Source: Bromus sterilis (Eukaryota > Streptophyta > Magnoliopsida > Poales > Poaceae). From it: a DNA stretch of 64,000 nucleotides. Below the pieces are notes generated by a model, which saw only the letters and a list, made by a program, of their open reading frames with translations, did no database searches and was not told the origin of the DNA. The translations under genes and the position numbers were made by a program. Positions 12,489 to 24,818 of the stretch are shown piece by piece (position 1 is the stretch's first letter; every line of letters begins with the position of its first letter). The stretch lies in NCBI GenBank assembly GCA_950022295.1, contig OX465600.1:201715782-201779781 (forward strand). Reading direction: 5' to 3'.

Positions 12489-15401
12489 ACATCCCCAAGC
12501 TTAATTCCTGCTCGTCCTCGAGTAGGTAAATGATAACAAGCATAATTTCTGTGGTGACATGCCACACAACCATAAAAGGACTTTTAAGTAAACCAATCAA
12601 AGCATGCAATTCAATTCGAGTCTTAACAAGCAAGAGTCTATATTAGCATTGACACAAGCAACAAAAGAACAAAAGGTGAAAGAGCTCTCGCTGTCCGTGA
12701 CTCGAATGTCTCCAAATGGTGTTTGCGTGCAAGCAAGGGATAGGGAAATACGAGAGAAAAAATAAGGTTGTTGAGAACAACTATCTACTAAAGTTTCACA
12801 CTTGGTCTCCTTTGGATTCTTATCTGGACTCGTCCCCAGACCACTAGTCAGGTACAAGTCAAACTGATCCACTCCCTTTCGATATTTTGAGAACTCATGC
12901 AATGGATGAGCGTGAGCAAGAAAGTTGACACCTAAAAGGCGAAACAGAAAGAAGGTGGAGGAGCAAGACAAAAAGGTGTGAAAGGCTCACATCAATGAGG
13001 AAAATCATAGGCGAGAGAAGGCCATATGATAGATATGACGTGAGGAGTAGGGATTGCCATACAACGGATGCACATGTGAGCTAAAATCTCTCCAAGGGAA
13101 CTATAGGGGGTGCATCTAACTTGCTTGCTCAAGAAGACCTAGAGCTCGTTTAAGGAGGCTCATCATTGGAATATACAAGCCAAGTTCTATAGTGTGAAGG
13201 GTCCCCACATAGCTATATGCATGATGATGATCTCTATGGAGTACAAGGGATAGGAGATGAAGTAGTAGTGTGGATCTCTCAAAAGGAATAGTAGTATTCC
13301 CCCTTCTCTCTTTTTTTTATTTTTTCTCTTTTCTCTTTTATTTTTATTTTTTGGGTGGCCTCAATGGCTCTTTCTATTTAACTCTCATTTATCCGCTTTG
13401 GCATCTTTTCATTTTGTCCTCTTTGGGATCTTTTCCTCACTTTAGGGGCAATACTCTATATTTTACAAGAATATAGGAGATCTTCCACACTTTACAAAAG
13501 TACTCACATAAAGAAAATGTAACTATCATGATGCAAATGTATGCTTCTGCCAGGATAGCAGGATATGCAATGATACTAGCGCGTCATGTAGCAATGATTA
13601 GGGCAAGTCCCAACTAGCATGCGGCTCATCGATCAAGCAAGTAGCATGTATGACATGAAGATCAAGTCATGAGAAGGTGGATGTTGCATGGCAATGTATC
13701 CCGGAAAGGATATGGAAATGCCTTGTAGATGGTATGGTGGTTGTTTCGAGGAAAGATATAAGGAGGATTATGATGACAGAGCGTATCGTGCCAAGGGTTT
13801 GGATGCACCGGCGAAGTATGCGCCAACTCTCGAGGTGAGAAAGGGCAATGCACGGTACCAAAGAGGCTAGAAAAAGTATAGGTGGGTGGAAGTGTCAACT
13901 TTCGAATACTCACATTAGTCCGAAGAACTCATGCAATTATTATCGGTAACTCTCAATCTAATCAGGAGGTTCACAAAGAGACAGGTACCCCGAGGAGGAG
14001 TGTATGGGGGTTTGGTTATCCTTGCGCATCCTCGACTCATGGTACGTGAGTGTACTCTAATATTCGAACCCTCCAGAGGTTAGTGATCCATCTAGTAGCT
14101 AGAGTTCTCAACAGGGGTTTTTTGGTTTTCGAAAAACACACGGATTGCCCAAAATACGACATCTATCACTAATAGGCAAGAGCTCTTGACACCATAAGTT
14201 CAAACATTACACTAGTCAAAACCTCAAAACTATTGCAAGTTACTACTACAAAGAGAATAGCAACTTTAACTACCTATTTTCAGTCAAGACACAGAACTCA
14301 GTGCAACAGGCAAACTCTCTAACAAGATAAAACATGCAACCTATAGAAAGTTCAACCTAAAACAAAAGAAAAGCTCTAGAAAAACTAAAGCACTACAACT
14401 AAACAGGAAAACAGCTAAGAAAAGAAAAAGAACAACTCACAGCTAAAAGAATAAGCATGAAAATCCTATGAGGAGTTCTAGTTCAAACGGAGCGTGAATC
14501 TCCCCCACACAAAAGAAAGTAAGCTGGGATCTAACTTGTTACTATAGAAAACAAAGAAAAAGAAAACTAAAAAGCAAAACTAAGAGCGAGACGCTCCAAG
14601 AAAAGCACATAATGCATGAAGTGATAAAAATATAGTGCAACGAGAGACAAACTGATAATTGTTGATGAAGAAGGGGATGCACGGGGGCATCCCCAAGCTT
14701 AGACGCTTGAGTCTCCTTGAATATTTATTGGGGATGCACATGGGCATCCCCAAGCTCGAGCGTTTGACCCTCCTAGATCTTCTTTCATCATCCTCCATCG
14801 CGCACTTGAAAACTCCCTTCATACATAACTCATTGTAGGCTGATTAGATAGGTTAGTACCCTAATAAAATAATTTTTTCCTCTACTAGTAATAAAGATAA
14901 ACTTGAATAGCTACTGTTTCCCAAGATTTCCAAAAGGTTTTTGCAAAGAAAAAGCAAGCTTAAGGTTTGCAAAAGTGAAGAGAGACAAAACGTGGCAGAA
15001 TCTCTGAAAAACAGAACAGCAGATAGAAACGAATATTTTTGGGGTACTTTTACAACTCAAATAAAAAACTCAGAACATACGGAAGTATCGTAATTGTATA
15101 GAGCACTCTGTGTAAAAAATTAAGCTCAAAAAGATGAACTGGGATTTTTCTCTGATTTTTCTAGTCACGAGGACAGAATCTGTTTTCTGGACAGCATGTC
15201 ACAACTTTTACTTCCCTTGCCGTATGAGGCCAGACTTGGCACAAAGCTTGAAAAGTAAAGATACAATGATGTTGCTACAGTAGTAACAATCATCAAGACC
15301 AATAAAAACAGAACAAAAGCAAAAAGAAAAACCTAAATTCGTTGCGGGTTGCCTCCCGAAAGCGCTTCTTTAGAGCCATTAGCTAGGCTGAAAGCAGAAG
15401 A
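12489..15401 (-). other. Element B PPT and non-coding 3' internal region
   Basis: The PPT AAGCTTGGGGATGT (minus) is at 12489-12502. The rest is collinear with 216-3013 of A, including the T-rich run near 13300-13365 and the two PPT-like hairpins at 14673-14756. No frame resembles a polymerase or integrase, and short frames are not shared between A and B in a coding-like way. Confidence 0.75.
14673..14756 (-). repeat. Two PPT-like hairpins inside element B
   Basis: Units 14673-14700 and 14730-14756 on the minus strand each pair GGGGATGC with GCATCCCC around a short loop. They keep position and spacing with the A units at 2279-2363. Confidence 0.7.
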
Positions 15402-17439
15402 TCAAGTCTTTTCAAGAGAATAACTAGCCCGTGTGACGGACTCAAAAGGTAACTTAATCTTTTTCCTAGGGAAATGTTCCATCCCTTTATTGAGAGGGAA
15501 TTGGAATTTGATAGTTACCTCTTTCATATCAATGATAGCACCAACTGTGCGAAGAAAAGGACGTCCCAAAATAATTGGAGAAGAAGGTTCACATTCAATG
15601 TCCATAATAGTAAAATCAATGGGAACATAATTGTCATTGACAATGATAAGAACATCGTCGATCTTCCCCAAAGGTTTCTTTACGGAAGAATCAACAAGAC
15701 GAACACCAAAAGAACAAGGATCAAAAGGTTTCAATTCAAGCATATCATACATTCTTTTGGGCATAACATAGGTACTTGCTCCAACATCACAAAGAGCATA
15801 ACAAGAGAAGTTATTCAATTTAATTTTTATCATAGGATCCCAACCTTCTTCTAGCTTCCTAGGTATGGAGGCCTCTAGTCTAAGCTTCTCCTCCCTAACT
15901 TTGATTAGAGCATTGGTGATATACTCTGTGAAGGCAAGATTGAGTGTGCTAGTGTGGGGGTCTCTAGACATCTTGTGTAGGAAACCAATAACTTCAGGTA
16001 AAGTGCAGTTGTCAAAGTCTAGGTCACTACTATCTATCAAGGAGGTAGTGATATCATTTAGGTTCACTTGTTTGAAAGCCTCTACGTTCATAGAGGTTTC
16101 CTCTTCTAAGGTTGAGGTGGTAGCATCACCATTGATAGGTCCAGTGGGACTAGGGGTGTGATGGGTGCTAATAGTTTGGACATCCTCAACTACTTGGATA
16201 GTGGCTACTGTGTGGTAGGTAGGAAGGTTCTTAATTCTCTCTTCTTCCTCCTTTTCTCTAGCCCATCTCTCTTTGAGTTTATCCATCATCCTAATATTTT
16301 CATTGATTTGTAACTGGATAGCATTAATAGGAGTGACCTTACTCTCCTCAAGAGGAGAGGTTCTAATTTTTAACATCTCAACATCAAGGGCTAAGTTGTC
16401 TACCTTCAAACAAAGATTATCTAATTTAGCTAGTTTTTCTTCCACATTCTTGTTGAAGGCTTTTTGGGTAGTGATAAAGTCTCTAAGGAAGGTCTCTAGT
16501 TCTGAAGTGGAGTTTCTGGTGGTAGGATAAGTGTTGTTCCCATAGTTGTTGGATGGGAAAGGCCTAGGATTGTTGCTACCAAAGTTACTCCTATAAGAAT
16601 TATTGTTGAAGTTGTTTCAAGAGACGAAATTGACATCTACTTTCTCCTGAGCAACCAAAGAATTTAAAAGAACATCTTGAGGATCAATAGAAGGTTGCTT
16701 GGTAAGTAGAGACATGATAAGGTCAACCTTTTCATTTAACGGGGAGATCTCCTCGATAGAGTTTACCTTCTTACCGGTTGGAGATCTCTCGGTGTACCAT
16801 TGCGAGTAGTTCAGCATGATGTCATCAAGTAGCTTTGTGACAGCACCAAGCGTGGTTGACATAAAAGTTCCCCCCGCGGCCGAATCTAACAGGTTCCGCG
16901 AGGTGAAGTTCAAGCCTGCATAAAAAGTCTGGAAAACCATCCAGCTAGTCAGACCATGTGTGGTGCAGTTCTTGACAAGCGTCTTCATACGTTCCCAAGG
17001 CTGGGCAACGTGTTCGTTATCCAATTGCCTGAAATTCATAATGTTACTCCGCAATTGAATAATTTTAGCAAGGGGATAGTACTTCCCTATAAAAGCATCT
17101 TTGCATTTACTCCAAGAATCGATACTGTTCTTGAGAAAATATTGTAGCCACTCCTTGGCTCTTCCTCTCAAGGAGAGAAGAAAAAAGCTTCATGTTGACG
17201 ATGTCTCCATCCACTTCCTTGTACTTCTGCATGTCGCAGAGCTCGATAAATTTGTTTAGGTGCAAGGCAGCATCTTTTCCTGCTCCTGAGAATTGATCTT
17301 TCATGACAAGGTTAAGTAGAGCAGGTTAAATCTCATAAGAAGGTGCTGAAGTGGAAGGTGGAGCAATAGGAGTGCAGATAAAGTCACTGTTGTTGTGACT
17401 AGAGAATTCACACAACTTAGTGTTTTCATTGGAACCCAT
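15402..17439 (-). pseudogene. Element B gag-protease
   Basis: Gag starts at the ATG at 17439 (MGSNENTKLCEF). An in-frame TAA follows near 17327, then a frameshift near 17150. From 17171 to 15402 there is one frame, broken by TGA at about 16617. The gag core includes WSKCKDAFIGKYYPL and FYAGLNFTSRNLLDSAAGG. An N-rich linker follows, then a coiled-coil-like stretch (EEKLAKLDNLCLKVDNLALD, about 16380-16445). The protease has CDVGAS and VMPKRMYD, then PIILGRPFLR. The last open part is 347 residues. The frame ends after protease with VTRASYS, as in A. The function is particle assembly and processing; no replication enzyme is encoded. Confidence 0.85.
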
Positions 17440-17565
17440 AGTACCAGCAGGTATTTTTGGTATTTTTGATTAAGGACACAAAAGTAAAAACTGAAAGGTA
17501 AACTAACAAGACTAAAAAGCAAAGATAAAAGATAGTGTGCAACTCCCCTATCTTGTAGACTAGAT

Positions 17566-17583
17566 TCCCCGGCAACGGCGCCA
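17566..17583 (-). other. Primer-binding site of element B (tRNA-Asp)
   Basis: The minus strand reads TGGCGCCGTTGCCGGGGA, ten bases from the LTR at 17594. It is a perfect form of the tRNA-Asp complement seen mutated in A and E. Confidence 0.85.
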
Positions 17584-17593
17584 GAAAATTTGC

Positions 17594-19247
17594 TGATGGC
17601 AAGAGAGTGTTATACTCTTAAAGCCCTCGTTGATTACCCCAAGTGCAGGGTTGGATATATAGTGAAGCGGCAAGTTTTCCCTTGGCAAAGATACCAAGGT
17701 TTGTCTCCCGTAGGACTCCGAAGGATACAAGAAGGTGGTAAAGTGAACAATGGCGCCGAGGTTGCTAACCTCACCTGGACCTGCACACAGATACAAATAA
17801 CTTTGCTCCCAACGAGTACAGAGGAGTTGTCAATTCCTCCGGCCTTGCTGTTTACAAAGGATCAACGCAAGAGATAATAATAGTGGTAACTGAAAGTAAA
17901 GACTGAAGGTAATAAGGGTGTAAACAATGATATGAAGATGGACCAAGGTCACGTACTTTTCACTAGTGATGTCTCTCTCCCAAAAGACGATAAAAGTGCT
18001 AGCGAGGTAAACAAATCACAGTTGGGCAATTGACAGGATTATGAAGGCACTACAATGCTAACTATGCTGCAAAGAAAGGAAGGGCTCAAAAGAAATGGGC
18101 AGTACGCCAAGGTAAGTAGACCGAAATCCAACTTCATCTACTACGAATCATCCACCTTGAGATATCAATCCAGGACATCTCGCTGGTATTAAGTTGCGGA
18201 TCCCACCCAAAGTGTAAATTCAAAGCAACAGACAACTACATTAAAAGAACTTTGCGTAAAGTAAACAATCCTTGCACCCGCAAGTACAAGCACCGGTGTT
18301 TTATGCCTGGTGGCAACAATACATCCCCTAGTCTCATGTTTCTGTCACTCAAGCTAGACATCAGGGGGCTGAACCCACAATCGAGCATAACACTCTCTCT
18401 TGGAGTTGCAAATAAAATACTTGGCCAAAGCAAATAACGCAACGGAGAACATGAAAGAATTTACTCAAGAACAAAATATAAAAGAGAAGAACCAAATATA
18501 TTACTCATCACAATCTGAATATAGTCTCACAATCCATCAGATCCCAACAAACTCAGCATAGCAACAACAGAAATTACATAGATGCCTCGATCATGTGAGG
18601 CAGCTCACGAGGACTCGAAAGTGGAAGCACAAAAGGGGAGAGATAGATCACATAGTTACTTGTCACGGACCCATGGCCCAAGGGAAACTACTCACGGTAC
18701 ATACGGGAGGTGTCCATGGCTATGGAGGGTCTCCCGGAGGGGGTAGCTTCTCCCGGCAGGGTGCCGGAGCAGCTTCTCCAGGCAGCCCCGATCTAGAAAC
18801 GGCGGCGGCGGCGGAACAGAGGCGAGATCGCGAAAAGGGAGTCCGTCTTAGGGGTTTCCACCCCGAGGGGTAAATATAGGCGAAGGGGGGCGTCGAGGGG
18901 ACCCACCAGGCAGCCAGGAGGCCTCCTAGCGCGGCCTAGGGTGGGGCCGCGCCAGGGACCCTTCTGGCCTCCTAGTGGTGGCCCCCTTCGCTCCTTTGGT
19001 GTTTCCGGAAGCTTCCTTGACGCTGATTTTTTATCTGACTTTTCCGGATTTTTTGGAGCACTTTTAATGGCCGAAAAACCTGAAATACAAAAACAGCAGA
19101 AAACAGCAACTGGCAACTGGGTGCACTGAGGTAGTAGGTTAGTCCAAATATGCTCAAAAGTGTATGAAAGTTCAAGCAAAAAATGGCAAAGTCACACAAA
19201 ACATGCATGGAGCAAACAGAAATTATAGATACGTTTGGGACGTATCA
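17594..19247 (-). repeat. Element B 5' LTR
   Basis: 1654 bases from TGATGGCAAGAGAG to GGGACGTATCA on the plus strand. It is abutted by PBS on one side and TSD GTAGG on the other. Confidence 0.92.
18871..18878 (-). promoter_or_regulatory. Putative TATA box in B 5' LTR
   Basis: TATATTTA on the minus strand, about 370 bases after the LTR's minus-strand start. It is conserved with 12112-12119 and 56605-56612 and is followed by the same CCCTCGGGGTGG stretch. Confidence 0.55.
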
Positions 19248-19252
19248 GTAGG

Positions 19253-20671
19253 CAAGAGAAGTTATGTGATGGACTCAACCCAGATATCTAGCTTGCACTG
19301 GCTTTGCACGTCTTCCCCGACTTCGCCACCATGGTGAACCAGACTATCACTCTTGAGACCGCTCAGCTTAAGTTCGGTGGTTCGCCGAAGCGCCCCCGTG
19401 ATGCTGGCTCATCTTCGGGCACAGCACAGAAGCAACACGTCTGGATCCCACACGGTGTGATGCGTCCAACTGCCCCTACACCAAGGCCGTCGTATGTTGC
19501 ACCCCGTCTGGCTCCGCCCCCGGCGAGTCAACCAAAGACTGAGACTGCACCCTTCCTTCCTCAAGATGGCTTGTGTTTCAAGTGTCGTCAACCAGGCCAT
19601 ATTTCCAGAGACTGCCCCCAGTGACAGAATCAACTGGTAGTTCACCCTGCTGGCCGCGGAAATGGCCGTGGCAACAATGGGACCCTCAACTATAATATCG
19701 GGTCAAATACTCATGCTCGTGCTCATGCTTACAACATTGATGTTGAAGAAGCTCAGGCACAGCCCGCTACAGTGATGGGCACTCTCCTCGTTAACTCAAT
19801 ACCCGCTACTGTTTTATTTGATATACGAGCATCGCATTCATTTATGTCTGGAGCATTTGCATCAAAGCATGGCATTTACCACGAAAAGATGCGTACCCCC
19901 TTGGCCATTAAAACACCCGGCGGCAAGTGTCACGTTGACATGTTGGCACCTAACATCACCGTCGAGATCGAAAGGATTGAGTTCCTTGTCTCCCCACATA
20001 TTCTGAAAACATCCACTATTGACCTTATCTTTGGTATGAATTGGCTGAAAGCCCACGATGCCGCACTTTATTGTGGCACCAAGGTCATCCAACTCTTTCA
20101 TCCTTCTGGTGCGATTGTGAGTCATACCGCCATAGTGTCGATGAATGCCGAAGCTCGTATATATGCTCTGAATGCCTTGAATGTCGCACCTCTCGAAGGG
20201 ATAGTGAAAGTTCCCATCGTTTGTGATTTTACCGACGTATTCCCAGAAGAACTGCCGGGGATACCCCCGATCAGAGAAGTTGAATTCGTCATCGACTCGA
20301 AGCTCAACACCGTCCCTATTGCCAAGCGCCCGTATAAGATGCCACCTCACCACCTCTTTGAAATGAAGAAGGAGATCAATACGTCCCTCGAGAAAGGCTT
20401 CATCCGTCCAAGTTCCTCCGCTTGGGGAGCACCTTCGCTCTTTGTCAAGAAGAGTGATGGCACGAACCGTTTGGTCCAAGATTACCGACCTATCAACCAG
20501 GCCACGATACAGAACAAGTACCCCCTCCCTCGGATAAATGATCTTTATGATAAACTTGATGGATCCATGGTGTGTTCAAGACTTGACCTGAGGTTGGGTT
20601 ATCACCAGATTCGGGTCCGTGATGAGGACATCCCGAAGACCGCATTACTCGCTATGGTTCATACGAGTACA
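19253..20671 (+). pseudogene. Element C gag C-terminus, protease and start of RT
   Basis: Continues gag after B. A stop lies near 19290, where D reads glutamine. The zinc knuckle CFKCRQPGHISRDC is at about 19577-19618, then a TGA at 19622. The protease region reads VLFDIRASHSF at about 19812-19844, whereas D has DTGA. The catalytic DTG triplet is therefore lost here. RT begins with FPEELPGIPP and includes RPINQATIQNKYPLPRI. Near 20645 four bases are missing relative to D, shifting the frame just before E interrupts RT at 20671. RT resumes at 47804. The product would be inactive. Confidence 0.85.
20667..20671. repeat. Target-site duplication of E (partner 47799-47803)
   Basis: GTACA is identical on both sides of element E. 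Removing E and one copy restores the TACGAGTACACCGTCATG reading of RT. Confidence 0.93.
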
Positions 20672-22071
20672 TGATACGTCTCAAACATATCTAATTTTCC
20701 AAACACTTTTGCTATTGTTTTGCCCTCATTCTTGCATGATTTGGACGAAACTAACCCGGACTGACGATGTTTTCAACAGAGCTGTCTGTATGGTTTTATT
20801 GTATGCAGGAAAATGGATTTTTAGGCGTCCCAGAAAATTCCAAGAAAAATCATAGAAAATCCATGCACCCAAAGGACCATTGTGTCAGAAGTGGGGCGAG
20901 AGGGCAGCCAGGGGGGCCCCAGGCGCCATGCTTGCGCGGCCCCACCCCTGGCCGCGCCAGGAGGCTGCCTAGGAGGGTCCACCCCCCTCTGGTGCCCTAC
21001 TTCAACTCCTATTTATTCCCGCTGCGATAAAACCCCAGAGGAGAAGTCGTTTTCCAAATTCTCGTCGTGGAGCCGCCGCCACCCTCTGTTCTTCTCCGGG
21101 AGGGCTAATCTGGAGGCTGTTTTGGCCTCCTGTGAGGGGAAATCATCCCCATCGTCATCATCATCACCACTCCATCCTCCCTCCATGACTTCTCCTTCCA
21201 TGTGTGAGTAATTCCCTGCTGTAGGCAAAGGGGATGGTAGGGACTGGATGAGCTAGATCATGTAATAGTTTATCATATTGTTGGGGGCATGTTGCCTATC
21301 ATCTGGATTGGTGTTTATCATCTTTGCTTCAACTTGTTGCTCTTAATGCTTGTCACTTTGGGCCCGAGTGCCATGTTTTTAGATCTGAACCCTATGTGTT
21401 TGCATGAATATATTTGTGTTCTTGATCTTATCTACAAGTTGTATGCACCTGTTATAGTCCGGAACCGGCGATCCCAAAGGTGACAGCTTGGGACACCAAA
21501 GGGGACGGACTATAGTTTGAGGATTCCGTGTATCCATTGATTGTTAATGCTTTGTTCCGATGCTCTTTGACAGGAGCACCTTAATCTCCATAAGTTCCTT
21601 TTGGCCCCGTTCGTAGCGGGATGGTAGGACAAAAGATGTTGTGCAAGTTCTTATTGCAAGCACGTACAACTACCTTATGGGTACATGCCTGATATTTTAT
21701 TTATTCCTAGATGATCATTGCTTTTCTATGTGCCTTTCCCCAAGTTAAATACATGATGTTTCTTATCCATGCAACACCCAACCATCCATCTCCCTAGCCT
21801 ACAGTGTTTTTAATTCTGTTGGTTACTAGTTGTTTGCTTTCGCTGCTTTACTGTCGTTGTTTCACCACCACTATTTCCGTTGCTACCATCACTTCCATAT
21901 CGCAGTTACTATTAACATCTTGTTGCAATTAAGTGTCTCAGGTGCGGTGGAATTGACAACTCCATTGTCAAAGCTTGTGGGTATTCTTTGGATCCCCTTG
22001 AGTCGAATCTATAAATTGGGTTATTCTTACCCGCGAAGACTATCTCGATCCCCTGCAGTTGTGGGTTAGCA
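20672..22071 (+). repeat. Element E 5' LTR
   Basis: 1400 bases from TGATACGTCTC to GGGTTAGCA. The 3' LTR ends GGGTTATCA, so the terminal T is mutated here. A CTATTTATTCC stretch near 21007 may be the TATA region; it is kept in the 3' LTR near 46735. Confidence 0.85.
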
Positions 22072-22082
22072 AGCCTGTTTTC

Positions 22083-22100
22083 TGGTGCCGTTGCCGGGGA
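22083..22100 (+). other. Primer-binding site of element E (tRNA-Asp type)
   Basis: TGGTGCCGTTGCCGGGGA differs by one base from B's perfect tRNA-Asp complement and lies 11 bases after the LTR. Confidence 0.8.
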
Positions 22101-22157
22101 GCATAGCTTTATTCACAAGTCTACCTGAAGTATTTTACCTGCTGCAATTTATCTGCT

Positions 22158-23671
22158 ATGGTAAGAAAGAAGACCCCAAGGTCCCGATCTTACCATCCCG
22201 TACAAGAAAAGGTAATGTTCCGAACACTAGTGCTACACTTGATTCACCTTCAGTTATGAGTAAGTTTGCTTCACCTCCACCACATGATGCTTCTACTGAA
22301 TCCGTTACTATGTCCGATACTTTTGATGATGCTTCCACTAATCATGATGATACTAGTTTTCTTGGTCACTATATTGAAACTCAGACTGCTAAGGTTGCAG
22401 CAGAATCCGAGACCGAGACTCCTGCTACCTATGTTCCTACTTGCAAAACCTTTTGTTATCCAGACTTAGATGAACTCAAGGAGAGACTCCTTGATGATGA
22501 TTATATTATCCTTGATGATGATTTATGCAGGGAGCTAACAGAGTTTGTCGACTCTGACCCCGGTGCTATTAAGAAGCTTCTCGAAAAACAATCCCTGAAG
22601 AAAAAGACCGTTCCTGATCCTGAATTTGCTACATCTCCTATATGCATCAATGATCATGATTATAATTTCTCTGTTGATCTTTCACTTATATCTATGGTTG
22701 AAGCTGACACATTTTATGGAAGGGAAAATGATGATGGTATTGCACACCTGACCAAACTCACTGAGTTGGGTTGCCTGTTTACTACGGATGAAAAGATACG
22801 AAACTTTTATGTTACTAAGCTTCTTCCTTTCTCTTTGAAGGAAGGTGCTAAAGCATGGTATGATGCACTACGATGTGGTTTCATTAAGAGTCCTCAAGAC
22901 TTAGATCACTCTTTCGTTGATAAGTACTTTCCTGCTCATATGCAACATGCTGCTTTACAAAGAATTTATAACTTTAAACAGTTGCAGGATGAGCACCTCC
23001 CTAAAGTTTGGGGGAGGTATTGCAGTCTGATCCAGGCCAGACCGGGGCATGGAGTCCCTAAGAATGAATTAATTGATATACTATATGCTTGTCTAACCGA
23101 TGAATCCAGATCCCATTTGGACAGTTGTGATGGTTGTGTTTTTCAGGAAAAGAACACCGGACGATGCAGAAGAATTAATGGGCATGATTGCCAAGAACCA
23201 CGAAGATTGGTCCGTCCCTGATCCACCTCCAGCACCAAAAAAGAGGGGCATGCTCGTCCTAAGCCCCGAAGATATGCAAGAAGCAAAGAAGTCTATTAAA
23301 GAGAAGGGTATTAAAGCTGAAGACGTGAAGAATCTACCCCCTATTGAGAAGTTGTGTGAGGCTACCACTCACCCTCCTATGGTAGAGGTACACTCACTTT
23401 TATATTTCAATGCAAGTGACATCCCTCATGGTAAGCCTCTTGATCAATGTTTAGATGAGCTTGATAATTTTATTATGAAGCAAAGTCAATTTAATGAGAG
23501 GATAAATAGTCAGTTGCATGATAATTCCCTTTCTATCAAAAGTCTGCTTGATGTTCTAGGTAGAACAGATAATGATGTTAAATGTCTTGTGAAGCATTTT
23601 CATATGGTTCAAACTCAGCTTGAACAAATTTCTAATGTGCAAAAATATTTTCTTGCTAACAATGCCAAATA
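22158..23671 (+). pseudogene. Element E gag (Athila-like), frameshifted
   Basis: A probable original start is the ATG at 22158 (MVRKKTPRSRS). The frame shifts near 22200 to the one read from 22085 to about 23150, then shifts again near 23148. Recognisable parts are an acidic N-terminal region, a gag core with LPFSLKEGAKAWYDALRCG and FVDKYFPAHMQ, the QARPGHGVPKNELIDILYAC segment, and a later helical stretch (about 23400-23660). An in-frame TAG at 23670 separates gag from protease, probably a former glutamine codon. No zinc knuckle is obvious. The core resembles the A/B gag in its FVDKYFP versus FIGKYYP motif. Confidence 0.78.
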
Positions 23672-24818
23672 GGATATACATGCCTTCGGGATTAAAACCC
23701 GAGGAGGAACTAGCACTCAAGATCCTCTCTATCCAGAGGGGCATCCGAAGAGAATCGAGCAAGATTCTCAAATGAAGGAAGACGAAATTGTTAGTTCTCC
23801 GAAGAAGAAGCACAAAGAGGCTGAAAAATCCAATGATCCAATTGCAAGTGAAGATCTAGTTATTGATCCAAATAGTATATCTACATCCGATGCTGAGACT
23901 GAAGATGGTGTTGAGCCTGAAAAGGATGGTGAAAAGAATGATCCACCCGAAGTTCGAGAAGCAGAAGCACCCGACAAACGCAAGAAATACACTAGAGAAG
24001 ACTTCATCGCAAGAAGACATGGGAAGGAAAGAGAACCATGGGTACAGAAACCCATTCCCTTTCCAGGTAAGTTTCTCAAAACTAAAGAAGAAGAGCATTA
24101 CAATAAGTTTTGTGAGTGGATGAAACCTCTTTTTCTTCAAATCCCTTTGACTGATGATATTAAGTTACCTCCCTATTCGAGATATATGAAAGATATTGTT
24201 ACTAATAAAAGAAAAGTTCCTAATGAAGCAATATCTACTATGCTTGCTAACTACTCTTATAGTGGCAAGATTCGTAAGAAGCTTGGTGATCCAGGTATAC
24301 CCACCATTCCTTGCTCCATAAAGAATAACTATGTCAAGACTGCTTTATGTGATCTTGGAGAAGGAGTGAGTGTTATGCCTTTATCTCTTTACAAGAGGCT
24401 TTGTTTAGAGAAACTAATCCCTATAGATATCTCTCTTCAGATGGCTGACAAGTCAACAGCCGTACCCATTGGTATTTGTGAGGATGTTCCCGTTGAAGTT
24501 GCTAATTGTTTGATCCTTACTGATTTTGTTGTGCTTGACATGCCCGAGGATGGGAGCATGTCTATTATTCTTGGTAGAACATTTCCTAACACCGCAAGTG
24601 CTATTATTGATTGCAATAAAGGAAAGGTTACTTTTAATGTGAATGATAAAGAACACACGGTGTATTTTCCGAAGAAGATGGACAAAAGGCATGGCCTCAA
24701 CTCTATAGAGAATATCGAGACCATGAAGATTGGTGATTGGGATTGTCCTCTACATGTGCACCACAAATACAAAACCATTATGGTGTGGACAATATCCATT
24801 AAAGTAAAGGTACCATGA
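23672..24818 (+). pseudogene. Element E retropepsin-like protease region
   Basis: In frame with the preceding gag segment, from just after TAG at 23670 to the stop ending at 24818. A lysine- and acid-rich linker is followed by KPIPFPGKFLK, then the protease with CDLGEGVSVMPLSLYKRL (about 24352-24400). Athila-type enzymes usually show DLGA here, so Ala to Glu next to the active site probably disables it. The flap-end motif SIILGRTF follows at about 24560, and the sequence ends SIKVKVP. Fragment I at 55899-56234 is the same protein in opposite orientation. The expected role is cleavage of gag in the particle. Confidence 0.8.

Larger units (their letters stand above)
10861..19247 (-). mobile_element. 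Element B: complete non-autonomous Athila-like retrotransposon, same family as A
   Basis: A structurally complete 8387-bp insertion in C gag with TSD GTAGG. On the minus strand: 5' LTR 17594-19247, tRNA-Asp PBS, gag-protease 17439-15402, about 2.9 kb non-coding, PPT, 3' LTR 10861-12488. It has no polymerase or integrase domain, although both LTRs and the TSD are present. By eye the first 185 or so aligned LTR bases differ at about seven sites. It must have inserted after C, and it is the same family as A, which hosts C. Confidence 0.92.

Noticed and set aside
14673..14756. Hairpin repeats considered as a CRISPR-like array or microRNA gene
   Set aside because: Only two units, no spacers, a eukaryotic retroelement context, and stems of 8 bp are too short for a plant microRNA precursor.
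19862..20479. A 205-residue minus-strand frame
   Set aside because: Shadow of C protease and RT on the other strand.
20882..21211. A 109-residue frame with a serine-rich end, and its counterpart at 46406-46949
   Set aside because: Both are in E LTRs and the frames are not kept between the two copies.
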